Part shown: positions 24,343-35,754 of the stretch, one piece after another
Position numbering within the stretch: the stretch's first letter is position 1
Layout of the letters: each line of letters begins with the position of its first letter
From: Artemia franciscana
Lineage: Eukaryota > Arthropoda > Branchiopoda > Anostraca > Artemiidae
Length of the DNA stretch: 64,000 bases
NCBI RefSeq assembly: GCF_032884065.1
Contig: NW_027062919.1
Span: 1 to 64,000, forward strand
Direction of reading: 5' to 3'
Notes under the pieces: model-generated
Told to the model about the DNA's origin: nothing
The model's input: the letters and a program-made list of their open reading frames with translations, nothing else
The model's database searches: none
Position numbers and translations under genes: made by a program

Positions 24343-25330
24343 TAAATTCGAGCCTGCATTAGTTGAAAAAAGTTCAGAAATTAAATTAAAAAAAAAATAC
24401 TAAAAGAAAGGAGACATTAAATCTTAAACGGAACTTAAATTATTCCGTATGTGAAAGGAGCTGTCCCCTCCTCAGCTCCTCGCTCTTTACGCTAGAGTTT
24501 TTATTATTTTTAAAAGTAAAGTTGTGAAAGAGTCAAACTTTATAGTAAAGAGCTAGGCGTTTAGTAGGGGACAACCCCTTTCAAATACGGAATAGCTTCA
24601 TTTCTTTTTCAGTTTTATCAAGTTTAGTTTAGATAGTTTCACCAAGTTTAGTCTTACCTATCAAAAAAAAGTTACCAGCCTGATAATATTTGGCTTACTT
24701 TCGAAAAAATGCGGAAAACCCCCCTAAAAAGTCATAGAATCTTAATGAAAGTCACGCCATTGAATTTTGACCAAGAACATTTTTGAACACAAAAATTTGG
24801 AGGACAATTAGGCCCCCTCCCAAGTTCATAAATTCCAAAAGTAACTCGATCAAAATTTTTATAGGCTATATTTTTTTTTCTACTACCTGATATCCATGTT
24901 TCTAGATTAATCAAACAGTTCCTGGTAACAAACTAGGAGTAAGGAGTAACTTGGAATAATGGTAACCGAAACCCCTTAAAAAGTGGGTAAAAACTAATAA
25001 ACCAAAATAACTGTATTTTTGTTTTGATTCCTAATATAGAAACACCATCAAATTTAACTTAAAATAATAAAAACTACGAGCCGAAGAATTTGTGTGATTT
25101 TCAAAAAATGGGGTTAATAACTCCAAAAAATAGTGGGATCTTAATAAAGTTCATACCCTCAGGTTCAGCATATCAGAGAATGCAGAGATTTAAAAATCAG
25201 AGGCTAAATGCCGGTCGGGATTTAAAATAAGAGCTCCAAGACACGAGGTCCTTCTAAGCCTCAAAATTCATTAAGGTACGATCACCCACTCGTAAGTTAA
25301 AAATACCTCATTTTTTCTAATTTTTCCTCT
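24343..25330. repeat. Second copy of the 16051-18470 segment with an internal deletion
   Basis: Joins sequence matching 16560 directly to sequence matching about 17995 at a short shared 'tata / ggctatat' microhomology. Otherwise near-identical to the first copy. Confidence 0.75.
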
Positions 25331-27466
25331 CCCCTCAGCTCCCAGATGGTCGAATCGGGGGAAACGATTTTATCAAGTCAATTTGTGCAGGTCCCTGATA
25401 CGCCTACCAATTTTCATCGTCCTAGCACGTCCAGAAACACCGAACTCGCCAAAGCACTGAACCCCACACCTAACTCTCCCAAAAAGAGTGGATTCATTCC
25501 GGTTACACCAATCACGTATCTACGACATTTGCTTATTGTACCCACCAAGTTTCATCCCGATCTCTCCACTCTAAGAGTTTTCCAAGATATACGTTTTTCC
25601 CCTCCAACTCCCCCAAATGTCACATGATCTGGTCAGAATTTGAAATAAGAGCTCTGAGACATGAGTTCCTTGTAAATATCAAATTTTATTAATATCCGGT
25701 CACCCGTTCCTAAGATAAAGATACCTCAATTTTCACGTTTTCCAAGATTTCCGGTTTCCCCCTCCAACTCCCCCCAATGTCACTGGACCTGGTCGGGATT
25801 TATAATAAGAGCTCCTCTAAAGCACAAGATTCTTCTAAATATCAAATTTCATTATGATCTGATCACCCTTTCGAAAGTAACAAATACCACAACCCCCCCT
25901 CCCAACTCCCCCAAATAGAGCAGATCCGGTCCGGTTATCTCAGTCACGTATCTTGAACTTGTGCTTATTCTTCCCACAAAGTTTCATCCTGATATCTCCA
26001 CTCTAAGCGTTTTCCAAGATTTCCAGTCTCCCCCCCCCAACTCCTCCCAATGACACTGGATCCGGTCAGGGTTTAAAATAGGACATCAGAGTTCAGGACA
26101 TCTCCCTTCAGCTCCCAGATGGTCGAATCGGGGGAAACGATTTTATCAAGTCAATTTGTGCAGGTCCCTGATACGCCTACCAATTTTCATCGTCCTAGCA
26201 CGTCCAGAAACACCGAACTCGCCAAAGCACTGAACCCCACACCTAACTCTCCCAAAAAGAGTGGATTCATTCCGGTTACGCCAATCACGTATCTACGACA
26301 TTTGCTTATTGTACCCACCAAGTTTCATCCCGATCTCTCCACTCTAAGCGTTTTCCAAGATATACGTTTTTCCCCTCCAACTCCCCCAAATGTCACATGA
26401 TCTGGTCAGAATTTGAAATAAGAGCTCTGAGACATGAGTTCCTTGTAAATATCAAATTTCATTAATATCCGGTCACCCGTTCCTAAGATAAAGATACCTC
26501 AATTTTCACGTTTTCCAAGATTTCCAGTTTCCCCCTCCAACTCCTTCCAATGTCACTGGACCTGGTCGGGATTTATAATAAGAGCTCCTCTAAAGCACAA
26601 GATCCTTCTAAATATCAAATTTCATTATGATCTGATCACCCTTTCGAAAGTAACAAATACCACAAACCCCCCTCCCAACTCCCCCAAATAGAGCAGATCC
26701 GGTCCGGTTATCTCAGTCACGTATCTTGAACTTGTGCTTATTCTTCCCAAAGTTTCATCCTGATATCTCCACTCTAAGCGTTTTCCAAGATTTCCAGTCT
26801 CCCCCCCCCCAACGCCTCCTAATGACACTGGATCCGGTCAGGGTTTTAAATAGGACATCAGAGTTACAAGGTCCTTCTAAATATGAAATTTCATTAAGAT
26901 CCGATCTTAATGAAAGACTCTTTCGTAAGTTAAAAATACCTCATTTTTCTGATTTTCAGAATTAACCCTCCCCCTCTACTCATCTAAAGAGAGCGGATCC
27001 GCTCTGGTTATGTCAATCACGTATCCAGGACTTGTACTTATTTTTCCCACCAAGTTTCATCCCGATCTCTCCAATCTAAGCGTTTTCTAGGATTTTAGGT
27101 TTCCCACTACAACTCCCCCAAATGTCATCGGATCTAGTCGGGATTTAAAATAAGAGCTCTGAGACACAAAATCCTTCTAAATATAAAATTTCATTAAGAC
27201 CCGATTACCCGTTCGTAAGTTAAAAATCCCTTATATTTTCTAATTTTTCCGAATTAACCGTCCCCCCAAACCCCCACCCCTCAGATGGTCAAATCGGGGG
27301 AATTACTATTTCTAATTTAATCTTGGCTGGTCCTTGATACGCCTGCCAAATTTCATCGTCCTAGCTTATCTGGAAGTGCCTAAACTAGCAAAACCGGGAC
27401 AGACAGACCGACAGAATTTGCGATCGCTATATGTCACTTGGTAAATACCAAGTGCCAAAACACTTT
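25190..27466 (+). repeat. Family B array, long copy with palindromic tail
   Basis: Successive about 330-bp units in one orientation. It includes a recent tandem duplication of about 773 bp (25346-based unit and 26119-based unit encode the same 93-residue shadow frame). The tail with gacagacagaccgacagaat at about 27400 ends in a perfect 9-bp stem palindrome at 27435-27454. Open frames are repeat shadows. Confidence 0.8.
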
Positions 27467-28129
27467 ATAGTGTTAAAATTGTTTTTAAATGGCTTAATTT
27501 ACAGCAACAAAATTCCCATATTGCTTTGTGTTTTCAGTAAATCGCTAGTTTTTCGTAATCCTACAAACATAGGGAAATACCACCAGTTGAACTATTTGCA
27601 CTAGTTTTATTTAAATATGTTAGATAGGATGAGAAGTAATTAATTTTTGTTTGTTTTAAGTTTCAACTTTGCTCTTTACTTCCCTTGGAAAAACTGCTTT
27701 TGTAAATTAATCTTTGCTCACTTTTGATTAAATTTAATTTAGAAACAACACTGTCATGGTCTTTTTAATCTTTACGGACTAATTTCTATTCGTTTTAAGT
27801 TTTAATGTTGCTGCATAGTTTCAGTTGAACTTATTTCATATAATTTATTTAAGATAATTCTACCGAATCACCTTCAACCTTGGGGAGATAAAAGACACCT
27901 CAACCCTTATTAAGAAGCGGAATGAAGAAGCAGTACAAGAATTGAAAAAATAAATTTAGAGTGGAAAGATAAATCAAAACAGTCGTTTCTTTTTGTAATT
28001 TAAAAACAAGAGATAAGAGCTCATATGGCACTTGTGACGAGGCATGAAGAGCTAAGAGCCAAGAGATCATATGGTATGAGCTCTAACAAAATTCTATGAA
28101 TCAATAGATTGATTTAAAAGGAAAATAAG
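27467..28129. other. Intergenic between two family B arrays
   Basis: Some family A-like phrases (ttctattcgttttaagttttaatgt near 27785) but no full element and no gene. 28060-28110 is an inverted match to 18471-18520. Confidence 0.45.
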
Positions 28130-29886
28130 AGGCTTAATGCCGGTCAGGATTTAAAGTAAGAGCTCTTGAGTCACGATGTCCTTCTAAATATCAAAATCCA
28201 TTAAGATCCGATCACCCACTCGTATGTTATAAATACCTAAATTTTTCAAATTTTTCCTCTCCCTTTAGCCACCCAGATGGTTGAATCTGGGAAAACGACT
28301 TTATCAAGTCAATTTGTGGAGCTCCCTGACACGCCTACTAATTTTCATCGTCCTAGCACGTCCAGAAGCACCAAACTCGCCAAATCACTGAACCCCTCCC
28401 CCCAACTCCCCCAAAGAGAGCGAATCCAGTACGGTTCCGTCAATCACGTATCAAGGACATTTGCATATTCTATCCACCAAGCTTCATCCCGATTCCTCCA
28501 CTCAAAGTGTTTTCCAAGATTTCCCCCTCCAACTCCCCCCAAGGTCAAAAGATCTGGTCGAGATTTGAAATAAGAGCTCTGAGACATGAGTTCCTTCTAA
28601 ATATAAAATTTCATTAAAATCCGATCACCTATTCGTAAGATAAAAATACCCCAATTTTCACGTTTTCCAAGAATTCCGGTTTCCCCCTCCAATCCCCCCA
28701 ACGTCACAGAATCTGGTCAGAATTTAAAATTAGAGCTTTAAAGCACAAGAGACTTCTAAATATCAAATTTCATTAAGATCTGGTCACCCTTTCGTACGTT
28801 ACAAATACCTCAATTTTCAAAAATACCCGCCCCCCCAACTCCACCAATGAGAGCAGATCCGGTCCGGTTATGTCAGTCACGTATCTTAGACAGGTTTTTA
28901 TTCTTCCCATCCAGTTTCATCCTGATCTCACCGCTTTGAGTATTTTCAAAGAATCCCGGTACCCCCCAATTGTCCCCCCCCCGATTACGCTGGATTCGGT
29001 TGAGATTTAAAATAAGAGATCTGAGTTACGAGGTCCTTCTAAATATGAAATTTCATTAAGATCCGATCACTCCTGCGTAAGTTCAAAATACGTCATTTTT
29101 GCAAAAGTTTCAGACTTAACCCCCCCCCCCCAATAGAGTAAATCCGTTCCAATTACGTATATCACGTATCTAAGACTTCTGCTTATTTTCCCCACCAAGT
29201 TTCATCCCGATCTCTCCAATCTAAGCGTTTTCCATCATTTTAGGTTCCCCCACCCCAAACTCCCCCCAATGTCACCAGATCCGGTCGGAACTTAAAATAA
29301 GAGCTTTGAGACCCGATATCCTTCTAAATATCAAATTTCATAGAGATCCGAATACCCATTCGTAAGTTAAAAATGCCTCATTTTTTCTAATTTTTCAGAA
29401 TTACCCCCCCCCCCCCCCCAACTACTCCAAAGAGACCGAATCCGTTCCGGTTATGTCAGTCATGTATCTAGGACTTTTGCTTATTTTCCCACCAAGTTTC
29501 ATCCCTATCCCTCCACTCTAAGTGTTTTCCAAGACCAACTCCCCCCCCAATATCACCAGATCCGGTCGGGATTTCAAATAACAGCTCTGAGACACGATAT
29601 CCTTCCAAACATCAAATTTCATTAAGATCTTATCAACCGTTCGTAAGTTAAAAATACTTCAATTTTTCTATTTTTTCCGAATTAACGGGCCCCCCACTCT
29701 CCCCCCAGATGGTCAAATCGAGAAAATGACTATTTCTAATTTAATTTGGTCCGGTCTCTGATACGCCTGCCAAATTTCATCGTCCTAGCTTACCTGGAAG
29801 TGCCTAAAGTAGCAAAACCAGGACCGACAGACCGACAGAATTTGCGATTTCTATATGTCACCTGGTTAATACTAAGTGCCATAAAA
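28130..29886 (+). repeat. Family B array, second copy with decayed tail
   Basis: Same unit order as 25190-27466, with more divergence. The terminal palindrome (about 29859-29879) is imperfect. Long C-runs occur where units join (for example near 29405). Confidence 0.75.
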
Positions 29887-30087
29887 AATGCATAGATCAT
29901 TAATTCTTTGTTAAAAAAAATTAATTTAGTAGGACTTAAGGAAGTACCTCCAGGCGAGTAGCTTCGACACAAAAGGTTACTTAAGCAGAGAGGTTTGGAC
30001 ATCGACCTGCTTGTAGAAATTCTTTCTGACAACAGAAATGTGCCTTTAGGCTTAGGGAGTTATTTGGCCTGTCCCTATATAGAATTA
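29887..30087. other. Short unassigned stretch
   Basis: A minus-strand frame covers it but has no recognisable domain; treated as chance. Confidence 0.35.
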
Positions 30088-31842
30088 AATAAAACAAAAA
30101 CTAGTTTTTTTAACTGAAAGTAAGGAGCGACATTAAAACTTAAAACGAACAGAAATTACTCTGTATATGAAATAGGTTGTCCCCTCTGCGATCCCTCGCT
30201 CTTTACGCTAAAGCTTTTAATTGTTTTAAAAAGAAGAATTGTGGCAAAGGATAAAACTTTAGCGTAAAGAGCGAGGGATTGCGGAGGGGAAAACCCATTT
30301 CATATTCGGAGTAATTTCTGTTCGTTTTAAGTTTTAATGTCGCTCCTTACTTTCAGTTAAAAAAACTAGTTTTTTTAACTGATTTAATTTCTGAACGTTT
30401 TTGAATTAATGCATGTTTGATTTTGGCTCCCGGCACATAAATTATTAAAATGAAATTTATATTTTAATTCTTTTTTTGGCTAGATGGCTTCTCTTAGTTT
30501 TAATCAGACGATTTTGAGAAATAAGGGGTGGGGAAGGAGGCCTAGTTGCCCTCCAATTTTTCGGTTACTTAAAAAGGCAACTAGAACTTTTAATTTTTAA
30601 TGAACGTTTTTATTAGTAAAAAATATGCGTAACTTAAGAATTAACTTACGTAACAAACTTTTATATTCTTATATTTTTATTATGTATACGAGGGAGTTTG
30701 TACCCTCATTAATACCTCGCTCTTTACATTCAATCGTAAGTTTTGTCCCAATTCTTTAAGAATGACCCCTGAATCAGAAAGGCCATAGAATAAATAGTTG
30801 AAATGGCTAAAAATACTTTAGCATAAAGAGCGAGGTATTTATCTCCTCCTAAATACCTCGGTCCTTATGCTAAAGTACTTTTAGAACCCCTCATATGCGT
30901 AATAATCTCTTTTCGTTTTAAGTTTCAATGATACTCCTTACTTTCAATTGAAAAAGCGTTTTCATGTTTATTTTTTCATTGTTTTTTTTTATAGTAATGC
31001 TAGAAAATCCTGCGCCCTTTTCATTGAATTTTTCTTCCCCCGTGACATATTTCTCCAAGGAAAGATCCTTCCACATAGCCCCCTCCCCTCAGCCGCACCC
31101 CGAAACAAATAAAATCCCCCTGAAAACGTATAAACACTTCCCAATGACCATTACTATATGTAAACCCTGGTCAAAGTTTGTAACTTGCAGCCCCTCCCCC
31201 AGGGATTATGGGGGAGTAAGTCATTCCCAAAGACATAGTTTTTATGGTTTTCGAATATGCGGAATAAAATGGCTCTCAAAATTTTGATCCGTTTACTTTG
31301 GGAAAAAAATGAGCGTGGGAGGGGGCCTAGGTGCCCTCCAATTTTTTTGGTCACTTAGAAAGGGCACTAGAACTTTTCATTTTCGTTAGAATGAGCCCTC
31401 TTGTGACATTTTAGGACCACTTGGTTGATACGATGACCCCTGGGAAAAAAACAAACAAAAAACAAACAAACAAATAAACACGCACCCGTGATTTGTCTTC
31501 TGGCAAAAAATACAAAGTTACACATTTTTGTAGATAGGAGCTTGAAATTTTTGTTATAGAGTTCTCTGATACGCCGAATACGATGGTGTGATTTTCATTA
31601 AGATTCTATGACTTTTAGGGGGTGTTTCCTCCTATTTTCCAAAATAAGGCAAATTTTCTCAGGCTCTTAACTTTTGATGACAAACACTGAATTTGATGAA
31701 AGTTATATATTTGAAATCAGCATAAAAATTCGATTCTTTTGATGTATCTTTTAGCATCAAAATTTCGTTTTTTAGAGTTTCGTTTACTATTGAGCCGGGT
31801 CGCTCCTTACTACAGTTCGTTACCACGAACTGTTTGAAAGCC
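30088..31842 (-). mobile_element. Family A element, near full length, minus orientation
   Basis: Starts with the snap-back end (30108-30370) and finishes with the hairpin cagttcgttaccacgaactg at about 31814-31833. It adjoins the third copy of the palindrome unit, at a point where the 7.07-kb counterpart has no family A element, so it is another independent insertion. Non-coding. Confidence 0.8.
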
Positions 31843-32513
31843 ACTCATTACTTAGATATAAATCGAAATTTCAAAAAACTTACTTCTTGTGTAGGTACGA
31901 TAAATGATATTATAAACTAAGTTTGTTTTCTTTTCAAAAATTTTGGGAAGGATTACCGGAAATCTCCTACAGAACTGCTTTCATTTGTCTTCCTCTGGAT
32001 GCACAATCTTACGTGTATATGGAGAGAATATTCCGGTGGAAATGTCAAGTAAATAATTTGAACAAGCATAACATTAAGTAATCCTTCTTTTAATATAAAA
32101 CTTTGAGTGGTTCCAGAACCACAAGCCTACACTTCTCCAACTACTAAGCAGTAAGGGGATGGGGTTGGGGTTGTTTACATTTTTACCTTTTTTATTACTA
32201 TAAGGCTTGTTTTCCAGTTTTCTCTGTCATTTTCACTTGATTTGAGAAAATTGACCCCAGATTATACCCCCTCCCTCCAAAATATTTGTACAAATTTACG
32301 CCACTTATTTGGGTATGGATTTAGTGATGTACCAAGAATGTCGGTGCAAACCAAGAGCTGGATAACATCTATTCCCGTTTGAATCAAAACGCTTGACAAA
32401 ATACCTTCCGGGAAATGCTTAAAAAGTGAGTGCATGAAATTTACAAAAATAGTGAATTATCTGAAAAATAGCCATATAAAATGAACAAAACTGGGACTCA
32501 AAAAAAAATAACC

Positions 32514-32575
32514 AGGCAGGAATTGAATGAAAGACACTAACTTGAATTCCAACGCTCTATTAACAGAAACACGCC
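32514..32575 (-). other. tRNA-like sequence, more degenerate third copy
   Basis: Counterpart of 7771-7832, with the B-box-like motif decayed (attgaatga on the plus strand). Probably non-functional. Confidence 0.25.
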
Positions 32576-33807
32576 TCCAATAATCTAATTTAGTATATTC
32601 GTATTTATAGAACCTTAATTATATAATAAACATACGGGTTTGTTCTTGGAAATCTCCAGTTAAGATTTTGCACCAACATTATTACAATGATGTTATCGTT
32701 TTTTACTTACAAGTTTTTTTCTATTTAAGTGACACCAAAAGTCTTGTTTTTATTGCTAAATCACACTTAAGGATGGTAGAACTGATAAAAATCACATACA
32801 TATGAGCAATAGTTTTCAAATGAGTCATTAATTGTCACTCTAAAAAATTCTGGTAGGTCACTTGTTCCAGCTTTTCCGGTTGAGACATGGCACGAAAAGT
32901 GCAATTTTTAGTGTCAATTGGAACTTGCTGATGGTGGAATTTATAGGAAAGACGTAGATATGAGCAAAATCTTTTATATGAGCTATTAAAAATCCATCTA
33001 AGATACCTGCGATACCACAAAGTCCAGTAGCAATACGCCCATACCGGTGCACGTGATATCGATACATCCTATACCGATACAGCGTGCAGCCCTTTCCCCA
33101 GGGACTATGGAAGATCATATCACCAAAACCCATAAATATTGGACCTTTGAACTATTTTAAACAAAATGCCTATCTCAAAATTTTGATTGGATAACTTAGG
33201 GGGAGGGTGTATTAAGGAGGGAGGGGGCTGATTGGCCTCCAATCTTTTTGGTCGCTTCAAAAAGGTACTAGCAAATTTAATTTTCGTTCAAATGAGCCAT
33301 TAAGCGTCTCTATGATGTTCTGGTCATTCACTAGCCCCGGTGAAAAGAAAAGAAAAAAGTGGAGGAATGTAATTGTTCTACTAAATATTTTGGCCATGTT
33401 GACTTCAATAATGTACGCCATTTTTATTTTGACGCCATTTTTATGGAGTTTCAGGCTGTTTTTCGAAATCCCATAAATTTCTTTTCGCAATAAATTTTAC
33501 TTTTAAAATTAACCGCAACAATAACTACCATTCCTGATTCAGTTTCAGGTGGCTATCTTTTTTCGCTAGGGCTTTTTCTTCAAAACATGTTTTTCAACTT
33601 TTGGATAATATGGGCTGTGGTTCGCTCTTTACTATGTTGTAGCTACTGCTACAACCATGATATAGCGCCGACCACTCAAGTTTTTCATTCATTCATGCTT
33701 TGTAGAACCAGTTTCTTTCTTTAGTTTCCTTCAGCATAGCGTGAAGACAAGACAAAGAGAAGTAACAGATTAGATGAGAAATAGCATATAGAATTTGGGC
33801 TATTTAT

Positions 33808-35416
33808 CAAACAGTTCGTGGTAACGAACTGTAGTAAGGAGCGACCCGGCTCAATAGTAACCGAAACTCTAAAAAACGGAATTTTGATACCAATAGTTAC
33901 ATCAAAAGAATAGCATTTTAATGCTGAGTTTAAATATATAGGTTTCATAAATTTTAGTCATACGCATCAAAAGTTACGAGCCTGAGAAAATTTGCCTTAT
34001 TTTAGAAAATAGGGGAAAACACCCCCTAAAAGTAATACAATCTTAACGAAAATCACACCATCAGATTCAGCGTATCAAAAAATCCAATTGTAGAAGTTTC
34101 AAGCTCCTATCTACAAAAATGTGGAATTTCACATTTCTGGCCAGAAGACAGATGTGTGTTTATTTGTTTTTTTGTTGTTTTTTTTCCCAGGGGTGATAGT
34201 ATCGACTCAGTGGTCCTAGAAAGCCGCAAGAGGGCTCATGCTAACGGAAATTAAAAGTTCTAGTGCCCTTTTAAGTGACCAAAAAATTGGAGGGCATCTA
34301 GGCCCCCTTCCACGCTCATTTTTTCCCCAAAGTCACCGGATCAAAATTTTGAGATAGTCATTTTATTCACCATAGTCGAAAAACCTAATAACTATGTCTT
34401 TGGGGACGACTTACTCCCCCACAGTCCCCGTGGGAGGGGCTGCAAGTTACAAACTGACTGTTCTTTACATATACTAATGGATCTTTCCAAGGAGGAATTT
34501 GTCATGGGGGAAGAGAATTTTAATGAAGGGGGCATAGGAATTTCTAGCATTATTTAAAAAATAATGAAAAAATAAATATGAAAAGTTTTTTCAACTGAAA
34601 GTAAGGAGCAACGTTAAAACTCAAAACGAACAGAAATTATTACGCATATGAGGGGCTCATCTCCTCGTAATACCTCGCTCTTTACGCTGAAGTATTTTTA
34701 GTAATTTCAACTATTTATTCTACGGCCTTTATGATTCAGGGGTCATTCTTAAGGAATTGGTATAAAATTCAAGTATTAGTGTAAAGAGCGAGGTATTGAC
34801 GAGGGAGTGAACCCCCTCATATACATAATAAAAACATACGAATATAGAAGTTCGTTACGTAAGTTAATTCGTAAGTTACGTATATTTTTTACTAATGAAA
34901 ACTTCCGTAAAAAATTAAAAGTTCTAGTTGTCTTTTAAAGTAATCAAAAATTTAGAGGGCAACTATGCCTCCTCCCCCGCTCCTTTTTTCTCAAAATCTT
35001 TCGATTAAAACTATGAGAAAACCGTTTAGCAGAAAAAAATTAATATGCAAATTTAGTTTTAATTATTTATGTGCAGAGAGCCAATATCAAAACATGCATT
35101 AATTCAAAAACGTTCGGAAATTAAATAAGAAAAAACAGGTTTTTTTAACTGACAGTAAGGAGCGACATTAAAACTGAAAAGGAACAGAAATTACTCCGTA
35201 TATGAAAGGGGTTTTTCTTCCTCAACGCCCCGCTCTTTATGCTAAATTTTTTTACTGTTTGAAAAAGTAGAGTTGAAGAGAAAGAGTCAAACTTTAGCGT
35301 AAAGAGCGGGGTGTTGAGGAGGGAACAGCCCCTTTCATATACGAAGTAATTTCTGTTCTTTTTCAGTTTTAATGTCGCTCCTTACTTTCAGTTAAAAAAC
35401 CTGTTTTTTTATTTAA
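33808..35416 (+). mobile_element. Family A element inserted into a MITE-like element
   Basis: Starts caaacagttcgtggtaacga and ends with the snap-back arm and ttatttaat. Flanks rejoin to the MITE terminal repeat (ttgggctat...ttgcacattag), seen uninterrupted at 10724 and 45779. No target-site duplication of more than a base or so. Non-coding. Confidence 0.85.
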
Positions 35417-35655
35417 TTTGCACATTAGGGGGGGGGGGGTAGAGTACTTTTGACAGTGTGAAATTAGAAAACAATTCTTACTTGATAATATGCAGAATAA
35501 TTGTAACTAATAATAACTGAATGCAGGCCTACTTTACCATCACCTCCCTCTAATGTTCAGATATATAGCCCAAATTTTTTTTGAAGTGTTATATTTTCAT
35601 CATATTCTGTCATATTTTATTAGGATTGAGCGTCAGAGAAATAGGTTCTCCTTAG

Positions 35656-35754
35656 ATTAAGAATTTGAGGTTGGCACCATATCATACATCTATATCTATA
35701 CCCTTTTTCATTCCGGAAATTAAATTCACTGTATTATCTTAAATATACGCTATA
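35656..35754. other. Junction sequence, unassigned
   Basis: Past the end of the third palindrome-unit copy; no feature seen. Confidence 0.3.

Larger units (their letters stand above)
31843..35655. repeat. Third copy of the palindrome unit plus spacer
   Basis: Collinear with 7066-10980 (left arm inner part plus spacer) but more diverged: shared tRNA-like block, the 'ttcgctctttactatgttgtagc' stretch, the MITE-like element and the 'gattgagcgtcagagaaata' stretch near 35630. It lacks the 8002-9712 insertion (uninterrupted near 32715) and instead carries one at 33808-35416. Confidence 0.8.

Noticed and set aside
25346-26400. Two identical 93-residue frames (also relatives at 6079, 13006, 28277)
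   Set aside because: Identical only because the family B units are duplicated; other units do not preserve the frame.
25190-29886. Regularly spaced repeats that might suggest a CRISPR array
   Set aside because: Units are about 330 bp, diverged and without unique spacers, in a eukaryotic context.
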